NCBI GenBank assembly: GCA_003353845.1
Contig: PIVT01000031.1
Span: 1-42,736, forward strand
Reading direction: 5' to 3'
From: Pseudomonadota bacterium
GTDB taxonomy: Bacteria; Myxococcota_A; UBA9160; JADFDR01
DNA length: 42,736 bases
The translations under genes were made by a program, and so were the position numbers. This document shows positions 14,064-21,326 of this stretch, piece by piece. Position 1 is the first letter of the stretch. Every line of letters begins with the position of its first letter. The notes below the pieces were generated by a model. The model was given only the letters and a program-made list of their open reading frames with translations, searched no databases and was not told the origin of the DNA.

Positions 14064-14109
14064 ACCTAACAAATCGCTGCACCGGGCCCGTGAGCTTTAG
14101 ACGTTAGGC
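14064..14109 (+). repeat. Minimal 46-bp attC site of cassette 21
   Basis: R'' ACCTAAC 14064-14070 and R' GTTAGGC 14103-14109 with AAATCGCTGCACCGGGCCC and GTGAGCTTTAGAC between. Nearly identical to the site at 12280-12325, including TTTAGAC in place of TTTATAC. The cassette start GTTAGGCGGCAG and its R'' side agree at all but one of 12 bases. Confidence 0.88.
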
Positions 14110-14126
14110 CCCTGGAAGGATCAACC

Positions 14127-14537
14127 ATGCAACCAAGAATTAGTATGATCACTCTGGGCGTTAAGGATCTTGAGCGGTCTGCCAGGTTCTATGAAGAAGG
14201 TCTTGGTCTGCCACGGATGCAATTTGAAGGGGGGGCGGTCTTCTTTCAGCTCAACGGGTCATGGCTTGGCCTCTATCCCTGGGATGCACTCGCCGAAGAC
14301 GCGTCGGTAGAAAAAGAAGGGAAGGGTTTTCGTGGTGTGACCTTGGCACACAATGTGGAAACAAAGCAGGAAGTGGATCAATTGATGAAACAGGCGGAGC
14401 AAGCTGGAGCGCAGGTTGAAAAGCTCCCGCAAGACGTCTTCTGGGGCGGCTATTCAGGTTACTTTTCAGATCCAGATGGACATCTTTGGGAACTAGCGTG
14501 GAATCCTCATTTTTGGGTCGGCCCAGAGAACTCATAG
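14127..14537 (+). CDS. VOC-family (glyoxalase-like) protein
   Basis: 136 residues with two beta-alpha-beta-beta-beta units: ISMITLGVKDLERSARFYEEGLGLP, FFQLNGSWLGLY, then DPDGHLWELAWNP at the end, where the Glu is the usual metal ligand. These proteins form dimers and act as glyoxalases, dioxygenases or resistance proteins; the substrate cannot be told. GAAGGA stands about 8 nt before the ATG. The attC after it is reduced to the R' half. Confidence 0.9.
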   Translation: MQPRISMITLGVKDLERSARFYEEGLGLPRMQFEGGAVFFQLNGSWLGLYPWDALAEDASVEKEGKGFRGVTLAHNVETKQEVDQLMKQAEQAGAQVEKLPQDVFWGGYSGYFSDPDGHLWELAWNPHFWVGPENS

Positions 14538-14578
14538 AGCCTTTCATTCGTTTCATCTACTGCATTTTGTTTCTATTC

Positions 14579-14600
14579 CGGGTAGCTTTATACGTTAGGC
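14579..14600 (+). repeat. attC remnant after cassette 22 (right half)
   Basis: GGTAGCTTTATAC and R' GTTAGGC (14594-14600) only; no R'' or left arm is visible between the VOC stop and this point. Confidence 0.75.
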
Positions 14601-14613
14601 ATACGGTGGCAGG

Positions 14614-15219
14614 ATGTGGTTTAGGTTTCTTCTTCTAATTTTGGTCTTGGCCTTTCCGGCTCTTTCGGGAGCTTATCGCGAAGGGGAACCCGAAGGTTTC
14701 AGCAAGAAACTAGTAGTCGCGGCACTTGAGCGTACCAAGCACCAAGTTACCTACGACGGTAGTTACCTATCTATTTCTTATCCCAATGGAGATGTACCCA
14801 AGGAAACAGGTGTCTGCACAGACGTGGTCATAAGGTCTTATCGTCAACTCGGAATTGACCTCCAGAAAGATGTGCATGAAGAAATGCTGGCTCACTTTGA
14901 TGTATTTCCCACCAATTGGGGGCTGTCTCGGCCAGATCCAAACATTGATCATCGGCGGGTTCCCAATCTCCAGACACTGTTTTCTCGCAAGGGCCTTGTT
15001 CTCCCTGTCACCAAAGACCCCAAAGACTACATGGCCGGTGACCTCGTTACATGGATGGTTGCGGGAAATCTGCCGCACATCGGTATCGTAGTTGAGCAAA
15101 GATCACCAGGTGGGAAACGCCCGCTAATCGTTCACAATATCGGCCGTGGGCCGAAGCTCGAAGACATGCTCTTTGATTACCCTATTACAGGGCACTACCG
15201 ATACTACGGGTCTCTTTAG
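14614..15219 (+). CDS. DUF1287 exported protein
   Basis: 201 residues with a signal peptide (FLLLILVLAFPALSGA) and a DUF1287 domain: AALERTKHQVTYDGSYLSISYPNGDVP, TGVCTDVVIRSYRQLGIDLQ, HEEM, RRVPNLQTLFSRKG, DYMAGDLVTW and HIGIVV, with the NIGRG motif near the end. The family has an NlpC/P60-like layout, in which the Cys of GVCTD and the His of HIGIV would be catalytic, and is thought to act on the cell envelope. One gene of the cassette from 14595. Confidence 0.9.
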   Translation: MWFRFLLLILVLAFPALSGAYREGEPEGFSKKLVVAALERTKHQVTYDGSYLSISYPNGDVPKETGVCTDVVIRSYRQLGIDLQKDVHEEMLAHFDVFPTNWGLSRPDPNIDHRRVPNLQTLFSRKGLVLPVTKDPKDYMAGDLVTWMVAGNLPHIGIVVEQRSPGGKRPLIVHNIGRGPKLEDMLFDYPITGHYRYYGSL

Positions 15220-15229
15220 CGAGGTGCAT

Positions 15230-15352
15230 GCCTGATAATTCGCTGCACCGAACCCGGGAACACGTCAGGCTAATTCTGCGTTGCAAATGTGGTAGCATTG
15301 CTGAATCAACGGGGTGGCGCGGGGCCAGGCCCGTGAGCTTTATGCGTTAGGT
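15230..15352 (+). repeat. attC site of cassette 23, variant R'' box
   Basis: Full-length site (123 bp) whose R'' reads GCCTGAT instead of GCCTAAC; R' GTTAGGT 15346-15352 is normal. Its left arm and centre (CAGGCTAATTCTGCGTTGCA) are shared with the site at 17495. Confidence 0.88.
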
Positions 15353-15369
15353 GTCCTTACGAAGGGGAA

Positions 15370-16059
15370 GTGTTCTTGCGAAGGTTATTGTCGCTCAGTC
15401 TTTGCCTTCTTGTTTCCAGTCTAGCAATCGCCGAAGAACCAACGGAGAGCACTTGTTTTGGTAGCACTAGCAATGGCCGAGTCGAGAACAGCTGGAAGCT
15501 TCCGCAGAAGGGCCCAAATTTTGTTCCATACTCAATTGTTGGGGTTTCTCTAGGCCGTACCTATGTTCATAGCTCGGTATACCGAACTCTCATCGGAGCT
15601 TATTCGTCACTCGAAACTGAGTCTCCCGAGCTTGTGTTCATGTACGGAGAGACCGGTTTTAAGGATGGTGGGCAATTCAAGCCGCATAAGACTCACCGCA
15701 ATGGTCTCTCGGTTGATTTCATGGTCCCAGTGCGCAATGGCGACGGTAAATCAGTGCCCCTTCCTACGAGTCCGTTGAATAAATTTGGATACAACATTGA
15801 GTTTGATTCCCAAAGTAAGTTTGGGGAGTACACCATCGACTATGAAGCATTGTCTTTACATCTCTACCAGTTGGATCTGGCTGCCAAACGCGAGGGAATC
15901 AAGATCTGGCGGGTGATCTTTGATCCAGAACTTCAGCCACACCTTCATGATCAAGGGAATTGGGGTCATCTCAAGCAGAATATGGAGTTTTCAACAAAAC
16001 GTTCTTGGGTGCGTCATGACGAGCACTATCATGTAGATTTTGTCGTTGCATGTGAGTAG
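15370..16059 (+). CDS. MepA-like murein endopeptidase (peptidase M74)
   Basis: 229 residues: signal peptide 1-21 ending AIA, then the metallopeptidase domain. Zinc-site motifs known from MepA are present: HKTHRNGLSVDF (His109, Asp116) and RHDEHYHVDF (His219/His221). It should cut D,D- and L,D-type cross-links in peptidoglycan in the periplasm. GTG at 15370 or TTG at 15376 may be the start; GAAGGGG lies just upstream. Single gene of cassette 15347-16181. Confidence 0.9.
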   Translation: MFLRRLLSLSLCLLVSSLAIAEEPTESTCFGSTSNGRVENSWKLPQKGPNFVPYSIVGVSLGRTYVHSSVYRTLIGAYSSLETESPELVFMYGETGFKDGGQFKPHKTHRNGLSVDFMVPVRNGDGKSVPLPTSPLNKFGYNIEFDSQSKFGEYTIDYEALSLHLYQLDLAAKREGIKIWRVIFDPELQPHLHDQGNWGHLKQNMEFSTKRSWVRHDEHYHVDFVVACE

Positions 16060-16063
16060 GGCC

Positions 16064-16187
16064 ACCTAACAAATCGCTGCACCGGGCCCGGGAACACGCC
16101 AGGCTAAATTTAGCTTCGCATTTGTGATAGCATTGCTGAATCAACGGGGCGGCGCGAAGCCGGTCCGATGAGCTTTATACGTTAGGC
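16064..16187 (+). repeat. attC site of cassette 24
   Basis: R'' ACCTAAC 16064-16070, R' GTTAGGC 16181-16187. The last site with two consensus boxes; right arm slightly altered (GAAGCCGGTCCGATGAGC). Confidence 0.92.
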
Positions 16188-16228
16188 GCCTGAATCGAAG
16201 GCTTCGGAAGGTGGTCAAGGGAGGGAAT

Positions 16229-16774
16229 GTGTCACGGTTGCGTGCATATCTAGCAGGTCCAGACGTTTTCTATCCAAGTGCTATGGAAATTGGAAACTCG
16301 AAGAAAGAAATCTGTTCCGCACACGATATCGAAGGCGTTTTCCCACTTGATGCGAAATTCGATCTCGCTGGTATATCGCCTAAGGAGCAAGGCTACCAGT
16401 GTTTCGATGCGATGGTGAATCTGATGCAGCTCTGTGACCTTGCCATCGCGAATCTCACTCCATTTCGTGGCCCAAGTATGGACGTGGGTACTGCAGTAGA
16501 AATCGGGTACATGCATGGTCTTGGTAAACCCGTTTTTGGTTACACAAACGTCGCGAATAGTTTTTCGGAGCGCGTTGGTGAAGATGGATTCTTCGTGGAA
16601 CCATTCGGTCTCATGGATAACCTCATGGTAGAGGGGCCGGTGGTGCGGTCTGGTGGGTCCGTTATTCAGGTTTCGGTGCCAGAGGGCGAAGTGTACTCGT
16701 CTCTCGAAGGTTTCGAGAAATGTGTTGTTCATGCCGTGAACGTCATGGCGGGTCCGGTGAGCTTTATACGTTAG
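16229..16774 (+). CDS. Nucleoside 2-deoxyribosyltransferase family, C-terminus fused to attC
   Basis: Transfers or hydrolyses deoxyribose of nucleosides in the family. Motifs: RAYLAGPDVF at the N-terminus, CDLAIANLTPFRGPSMDVGTA with Asp91 and the catalytic Glu97 (numbers from the GTG at 16211), then GYMHGLGKPVFGYT. GTG at 16229, directly before SRLRAYLAG, is preferred; GTG 16211 is in frame. The last residues (AGPVSFIR) and the stop are read from the right half of an attC: GGGTCCGGTGAGCTTTATACG then TTAG. A deletion has removed the original end of the gene and the left half of the site. Confidence 0.88.
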   Translation: MSRLRAYLAGPDVFYPSAMEIGNSKKEICSAHDIEGVFPLDAKFDLAGISPKEQGYQCFDAMVNLMQLCDLAIANLTPFRGPSMDVGTAVEIGYMHGLGKPVFGYTNVANSFSERVGEDGFFVEPFGLMDNLMVEGPVVRSGGSVIQVSVPEGEVYSSLEGFEKCVVHAVNVMAGPVSFIR

Positions 16775-16776
16775 GC
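16746..16776 (+). repeat. attC right half inside the 3' end of a gene
   Basis: GGCGGGTCCGGTGAGCTTTATAC with R' GTTAGGC (16770-16776). The preceding gene ends in its TAG (16772-16774). Confidence 0.85.
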
Positions 16777-16801
16777 CTCATCTCGCATTTGGGGAATTAT
16801 C

Positions 16802-17500
16802 GTGGAAATTCAATCTGTCGCGAAGAATCTATGGATCGTAGATGGAGAAGCGGTTCGCTGGTTTACTTTCCCATTCTCCACGCGAATGACCATCATTAGG
16901 TTGGATTCGGGAGAGTTGTTTATTCATTCCCCCATTCACCTTACTTCAGAACTGCAGACTCAAATAGAAGAAATAGGGAACGTTCGTCACATTGTCTCCC
17001 CAAACAAGATCCATCACCTATTCATGGGGGAATGGGCAGCGGCTTTTCCAAATGCGGTGCTATATGCCTCTCCGGGGTTATCCAAGAAGCGACGTGACCT
17101 CAGTTTTGGAATGGAACTCGTGGAAGATGCTTCCTTCCCATGGTCCTCTGAAATTGATCATTCGCTCTTCCGTGGAAGTAGCTTCATGATAGAGGTTGTC
17201 TTTTTTCACCGGCTTACCAAGACACTCATTCTCGGTGACCTTATCGAGAACTTTGATCCAGAGGCGTTGTCAATGTTCCATCGACTCCTCGCCAGATTTG
17301 GTGGAATTCTGGCCCCACATGGTGGTACCCCTCGAGATTTTCGGGCGACCTTTCGGGATAAAGAGTCAGCAAAATGTTCAGTGAAAGACATTCTTGCATG
17401 GTCCCCTGAGAGGGTGGTCTTTGCGCACGGGCTTTGGGTGGAGAGAAATGCTGTATCGTTTTTAAGGGATGCGTTTTCTTGGGCGCTGAGTGAGGCCTGA
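16802..17500 (+). CDS. DUF4336 protein (metallo-beta-lactamase-like fold)
   Basis: 232 residues with DUF4336 landmarks: LWIVDG, MTIIRLDSGELFIHSPI, VRHIVSPNKIHH (about 60-72), FPNAVLYASPGL, LILGDLIENF and HGGTPRDF. These resemble a metallo-beta-lactamase fold with partial metal motifs. GTG start at 16802. The stop TGA lies in the variant R'' box GCCTGAT; the same site with a normal R'' would have given TAA. Function unknown. One gene of cassette 16771-17605. Confidence 0.88.
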   Translation: MEIQSVAKNLWIVDGEAVRWFTFPFSTRMTIIRLDSGELFIHSPIHLTSELQTQIEEIGNVRHIVSPNKIHHLFMGEWAAAFPNAVLYASPGLSKKRRDLSFGMELVEDASFPWSSEIDHSLFRGSSFMIEVVFFHRLTKTLILGDLIENFDPEALSMFHRLLARFGGILAPHGGTPRDFRATFRDKESAKCSVKDILAWSPERVVFAHGLWVERNAVSFLRDAFSWALSEA

Positions 17501-17611
17501 TAATCCGCTGCACCGGACCCGGGAACACGCCAGGCTAATTCTGCGTTGCAAATGTGGTAGCCTTCTTGAATCAACGCGGTGGGCTGAGCCCGTGAGCTTT
17601 AGACGTTATGA
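17495..17611 (+). repeat. attC site of cassette 26, variant R'' box
   Basis: R'' GCCTGAT 17495-17501, R' GTTATGA 17605-17611 (not consensus), 117 bp, right arm shortened (GTGGGCTGAGCCCGTGAGC) and TTTAGAC as in the minimal sites. Confidence 0.85.
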
Positions 17612-17635
17612 CCACAAATGGCGAAAGACTGAACA

Positions 17636-18382
17636 ATGGAAGATTATCAACTCCTAATAGACCTGCATAAGCGAGCAAAGCGACAAGGGCCTGGAGGGGA
17701 TGCAGAGACAAGAAAAGCAATCGACTTAGCGATGCTAGATCTGTCAGCACCGATAAAGGTAGCGGATATCGGCTGTGGAACCGGCTCTTCAGCTTTGTTG
17801 CTTGCCCGCATATTGAATGCCCGAATCACTGCTGTGGATTTCTTGCCGGAATTTGTCGAAGTGCTGAAAGCCAACGCCGAACGCGAAGGCTTAACCCAGA
17901 AAATAGATCCTCTTGTATGTTCAATGGACAACCTGCCATTTGAGAGTGATGAATATGATGTAATCTGGTCTGAGGGAGCCATATATAATATGGGTTTCGA
18001 AAATGGAATAAATGACTGGAAGCGTTATTTGAAACCTGGCGGGTTGCTCGTTGTGTCAGAAATTACATGGACAACGAATGATCGACCCATTGAACTCCAA
18101 AAATATTGGGAAGCTGAATATCCAGAAATAGGTACGGCTTCCTCAAAGATCAGTGTTCTGGAAAGCAGTGGCTATTCTCCAATGGCGTATTTTGCCTTGC
18201 CAGAGCGCTGCTGGATAGATAATTATTATCAACCCTTGCAAGACGGTTTTGCCGAATTTTTGACTCGGAATCCGAATGGCGAAGATGCGAATGCAATAGT
18301 AGAGGCTGAAAAAAAAGAAATTGCTCTTTATGAGAAATTTAAAAAATACTACAGCTACGGAGTTTATATTGCGAGGAAGTGA
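17636..18382 (+). CDS. Class I SAM-dependent methyltransferase
   Basis: 248 residues. Motif I KVADIGCGTGSSALLLA (about 41-57), acidic ribose-binding end of strand 2 ITAVDFLPEFVEVL, motif SMDNLPFESDEYDVIWSEGAIYNMG and post-I LKPGGLLVVSEITW fit Methyltransf_11/25. The C-terminal third has aromatic-rich segments and a basic helix. The substrate is unknown. Its codon use looks more AT-rich than the following genes, suggesting separate origin. No attC follows before 19.7 kb. Confidence 0.9.
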   Translation: MEDYQLLIDLHKRAKRQGPGGDAETRKAIDLAMLDLSAPIKVADIGCGTGSSALLLARILNARITAVDFLPEFVEVLKANAEREGLTQKIDPLVCSMDNLPFESDEYDVIWSEGAIYNMGFENGINDWKRYLKPGGLLVVSEITWTTNDRPIELQKYWEAEYPEIGTASSKISVLESSGYSPMAYFALPERCWIDNYYQPLQDGFAEFLTRNPNGEDANAIVEAEKKEIALYEKFKKYYSYGVYIARK

Positions 18383-18411
18383 GCGTTGGGTTGCTCAATG
18401 AGGTTTATTGA

Positions 18412-19035
18412 ATGAGCGGTTGCTGTGAGGACACGTGTTCTTTAGATGCTCTTCGTGAAAGACAGCGAGGAACACTGCAAATTGTGCTCGTCATCAATGC
18501 TATTTTCTTCCTGGTTATCGTGGTGGCTGCGCTTTATAGCAAGTCGACGGCGCTGCTGGCCGACAGTCTTGATAACCTCGGAGACGCTTTGACATACGGC
18601 CTGAGCCTGTATGCCGTTTCGAGGAGTGTTTCCGTTAAAGCCAAAGTCGCATTGTTCAAGGGAGGCTTGATCTTCTTAGCCGCTTGCGCTGTGGCCGGGC
18701 AAGTTGTCTACAGGCTTTTCGTCCCGAGCACACCAATTTTTGAGGTCATGGGCGCGTTTGCCCTTGTCGGCCTCGCCGCAAACTCGCTTTGTCTTTTCCT
18801 GCTTTGGCGGCATCGTCACGAAGATATCAATATGGCTTCCGTGTGGGAGTGCTCCCGAAACGACATTGCAGCAAACCTCTCGGTTTTCGTGGCAGCTGGA
18901 GGGGTCTGGTTCACAGGATCAGGCTGGCCCGATATCTTGGTCGCACTGGGACTTTCATGTTTCTTGATGCGTTCGTCGATCCGTGTCATTTCCGCGGCCA
19001 AGGCAGAGCTTCATGCGTCAGGCGGCGTGAGCTAG
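18412..19035 (+). CDS. Cation efflux (CDF-family) transporter
   Basis: 207 residues, five to six membrane helices, without the usual C-terminal cytosolic domain of CDF proteins. The N-terminus SGCCEDTC could bind metal. Transport-site residues: ADSLDNLGDALTYG in helix 2 (Asp...Asp) and ECSRNDIAANLSV in helix 5 (Asn-Asp where many have His...Asp). Likely exports a divalent cation or related metal in exchange for protons. Starts 29 bp after the methyltransferase. Confidence 0.85.
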   Translation: MSGCCEDTCSLDALRERQRGTLQIVLVINAIFFLVIVVAALYSKSTALLADSLDNLGDALTYGLSLYAVSRSVSVKAKVALFKGGLIFLAACAVAGQVVYRLFVPSTPIFEVMGAFALVGLAANSLCLFLLWRHRHEDINMASVWECSRNDIAANLSVFVAAGGVWFTGSGWPDILVALGLSCFLMRSSIRVISAAKAELHASGGVS

Positions 19036-19082
19036 CATGAAACCCGTTTATCCTATTCACACGTTCTACACACCGAAACGAG

Positions 19083-19697
19083 ATGGAGTTACTTGTGGAG
19101 CATGAGATTCGCGTGGCGGGGAACGCCGACATGCCGCAGGTCGCCAAAGTACTGGGCAGTGCATTCACCCACGACCCTGTTCTTGACTGGTTGTCTGGGA
19201 AGTCGGCGATCTACAGTTCCTTCTTCCGCTGCGAGGCGGAGGCGCACTACAAGCACCATGGGCACGTCTATATCAACCAAGACCAGACCGGGGCGGCGAT
19301 GTGGCTTCCGGCGGGCGCTCCCCTCAAGTCACCCTTTCATTGGAGGATGCTGGGCGTCGCTTGGAAGCTCTTTGCTAGCCATGGATACGAGGGACTGAAA
19401 CGCGCCGGGCTGCTGGACAAGTTTATGTCCGAGCGGCATCCGACTGAGTCGCACTTCTATCTTCGTTCGATTGGTGCCGATCTGGAGAGTCAGGGGCGTG
19501 GAATCGGCTCCGCTCTCATTCAAGCGGGACTTGCGGCGTGCGATCAGCAAGGGTTGCCGGCTTACCTCGAATCCAGCAACGTAAGGAACAACGCTCTCTA
19601 CCAGCGACACGGATTCGACATCATTGGAGAGGCGAGGCTACCTAAAAATGGGCCAACGATCTGGTTCATGCGGCGGGAAGCACGCGAGAGTTCTTGA
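19083..19697 (+). CDS. GNAT-family N-acetyltransferase
   Basis: 204 residues; IRVAGNADMPQVAKVLGSAF opens the fold, the acetyl-CoA motif A is LRSIGADLESQGRGIGSALIQA (Q/RxxGxG/A as QGRGIG), and LESSNVRNNALYQRHGFDIIGE is motif B. The extra central segment with WLPAG is seen in GNATs of the Streptomyces puromycin-acetyltransferase type. Substrate unknown. Confidence 0.9.
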   Translation: MELLVEHEIRVAGNADMPQVAKVLGSAFTHDPVLDWLSGKSAIYSSFFRCEAEAHYKHHGHVYINQDQTGAAMWLPAGAPLKSPFHWRMLGVAWKLFASHGYEGLKRAGLLDKFMSERHPTESHFYLRSIGADLESQGRGIGSALIQAGLAACDQQGLPAYLESSNVRNNALYQRHGFDIIGEARLPKNGPTIWFMRREARESS

Positions 19698-19743
19698 GGT
19701 CAGGTTGCGATGCGATCGCGTGGGCGCAGGCAACTGGTTTTCA

Positions 19744-19849
19744 GCGGCCGTCCAACACGCCAGGCTAAATCATCCATCATAAATGTGGTAGCATTGTTAA
19801 AATTACGGGACGGCGTGGGGCCGGTCCCGGTGAGCTTTATAGGTTAGAT
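19744..19849 (+). repeat. attC remnant
   Basis: From AACACGCCAGGCTAAAT through AAATGTGGTAGCATTG to GGTGAGCTTTATAGGTTAGAT the site is readable. The left 25 bases with R'' are missing and GTCCAAC at 19750-19756 does not sit at the expected place; R' GTTAGAT 19843-19849. Confidence 0.85.
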
Positions 19850-19869
19850 CTGGATCTCAGGGGGATGCG

Positions 19870-20616
19870 ATGGGCATTCATTGGAAGTCGATTCTTCTAT
19901 TTCAAGCTATTTTCGTACTCTCGGCTTCTACGGTGTTTGCTGGCGGGTCGGGCGTAGTCATTGCCTCAGGGCTCGGCTCTCCGCATGTAGCTGCCTACTT
20001 TGAAATGAATGCAGATTTTGTTGTGATCCCTCTGTCCGTTAATAGCAGAGCTGCTAAATCGGTTGACCGCCTCAGAGAAGTAGAAAAGTTGCACAAGAGA
20101 GTCGTTTCCGCGGTGAACGGTAATTCGAAGATTGGATTGCTTTCAGGTTTTGTGTCCTTGTCACCAGGCGAAGTCGAGTCATACCCGCGTTCGAATTATA
20201 GGGTGTATGAGAGTTCTAGCCTTAGGACTACAGCAGCCAGTCAGCGAAATGCGCCTACAAGCATATCGGTTGGAAGCAATGGTTCTGAAGTCAGGAGTCA
20301 TCTGCTTATAAAACTTGACGAGAGCACAAACGTTTTTTCAGCAACTCGTGACGCTACTCAATTTATTAACGGAGTTGGAGACATCGGACATGCAAAGGCT
20401 TCGCTGGGCAGGGCATCACTTGGTATTGATCATCCTGAGCAATATCGTGGAAAGTTGCTGGAAGCCATCGCTCAAGAAGTGGAGTTGGTGAAGAGCCACC
20501 TATCGCCAGATGCGTCGGTGCAGGTGAGCGGGCTTGAAAGTCCCGTGATGGTGAGGCAGAAAGATGCAAGGGTGATCACCGTGTTTATTAACTACGCAAT
20601 CTCCATATCCTACTAG
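19870..20616 (+). CDS. Exported protein, possibly SIMPL-like, unknown
   Basis: 248 residues with a signal peptide ending VFAGG. The mature part contains DFVVIPLSVNSRAAKSVDRLREVEKL-type strand-helix, a YRSNYRVYE-like strand (RSNYRVYESSS), SHLLIKLDE and a C-terminal AIAQEVELVKSHLS...VFINYAISISY. The arrangement recalls SIMPL (DUF541) proteins but I am not sure. GGGGGA stands 5 nt before the ATG. Confidence 0.7.
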   Translation: MGIHWKSILLFQAIFVLSASTVFAGGSGVVIASGLGSPHVAAYFEMNADFVVIPLSVNSRAAKSVDRLREVEKLHKRVVSAVNGNSKIGLLSGFVSLSPGEVESYPRSNYRVYESSSLRTTAASQRNAPTSISVGSNGSEVRSHLLIKLDESTNVFSATRDATQFINGVGDIGHAKASLGRASLGIDHPEQYRGKLLEAIAQEVELVKSHLSPDASVQVSGLESPVMVRQKDARVITVFINYAISISY

Positions 20617-20795
20617 GTCCGAACCTTGTGCTGCGGCCACGAGGTTGGCGCCGAGGCGTGTTCTGCAAGTTTTGGCTTTCGCCCTCGGATCCCAAGGCTT
20701 TCGAAGAGTCCCTGGCTGAGAAAGGTGTTCGCTCCGGTTTGAGTCGTTGATAACTTTCGGATGTATCAAATTAATACTCCACCAGGGTGTACCCC
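20617..20795. other. Gene-poor stretch with a possible gene fragment
   Basis: The forward frame 20658-20750 (GTG to TGA, 31 codons) gives a protein-like sequence with KFWLSPSDPKAFEESLAEKG. It has no upstream domain and no ribosome binding site; it may be the tail of a lost cassette gene, or chance. Confidence 0.25.
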
Positions 20796-20916
20796 CTGGC
20801 AACGCGCGGCACCGAAGCCGGGATCGAGACAGGATAATTCTGTTCTGCAAATGTGTTAGCATTATTGAAGTGACGGGTTGCGTGAGGTCGGTCCGGTGAG
20901 CTTGACACCTTAGGGG
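20796..20916 (+). repeat. attC remnant
   Basis: CCTGGCAACGCGCGGCACCGAAGCCGGG, CAAATGTGTTAGCATTATTGAA and GGTCCGGTGAGCTTGACAC followed by CTTAGGG align to attC along its length. Both R boxes are mutated. Confidence 0.85.
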
Positions 20917-20924
20917 TGTACGAA

Positions 20925-21278
20925 GTGTCCTTTCGGAAATACATGCTTCTTCTTGTCGTTTGCACTCTTGTAAGTGGTTGCGCCTATACAAGTGTAGCGA
21001 GACAGCCACGCTTGTTTGTGAAAGCCGGGCCGCAAGAGAGCTTGGTAGAGCCCCCGTTCTCCTTGCATTGCGGAGGCGTTCTTTATGCCTTCATGTTGTC
21101 GCCAATCGTTCCGCTGCCTCCTGTGATTCCAGGTTTTGGGTCCTTGGGAACGGGTGACGCTTGGATTTTGTTTGATAAGAAACGCACGCCTCTAAATGGA
21201 CTGTCGATGATCGAGTTGATTGGTCCTGGGGATATCTCTGGCAGTAGCGCATTTGGTAAATCGCTGCACCGGGCCTGA
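20925..21278 (+). CDS. Lipoprotein, C-terminus fused to an attC fragment
   Basis: About 117 residues. GTG 20925 gives SFRKYMLLLVVCTLVSGC, a lipoprotein signal with lipobox LVSGC, and has AGGGG 7 nt upstream; ATG 20943 would lack the basic n-region. The mature part has an FSLHCGG stretch and a proline-rich PIVPLPPVIPGFG segment. The last residues (GKSLHRA) and the stop TGA are read from the attC left arm AAATCGCTGCACCGGGCC. Similar to YceK/DUF1375-type lipoproteins (small, CGG...YxG...), but weakly. Confidence 0.78.
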   Translation: MSFRKYMLLLVVCTLVSGCAYTSVARQPRLFVKAGPQESLVEPPFSLHCGGVLYAFMLSPIVPLPPVIPGFGSLGTGDAWILFDKKRTPLNGLSMIELIGPGDISGSSAFGKSLHRA

Positions 21279-21291
21279 GAGCACGTTAGGT
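21255..21291 (+). repeat. Short attC remnant
   Basis: GGTAAATCGCTGCACCGGGCC, a gap and CACGTTAGGT (R' 21285-21291). Left arm joined almost directly to R', with R'' mutated; it resembles a decayed minimal site. Confidence 0.75.
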
Positions 21292-21326
21292 TCTTCTAAT
21301 CTAAAATTGATGAACAGGAAAAAACA

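Noticed and set aside
13598-14109. Cassette 21 as a fusion of two cassettes because its start (GTTAGGC) and R'' (ACCTAAC) differ
   Set aside because: Apart from this one base the two ends agree over 12 bases (GTTAGGxGGCAG), so they most likely belong to the same cassette with one point mutation.
19750-19756. GTCCAAC as a valid R'' box
   Set aside because: By alignment it stands where GGGAACACG normally is, inside the left arm; the real R'' position is lost.
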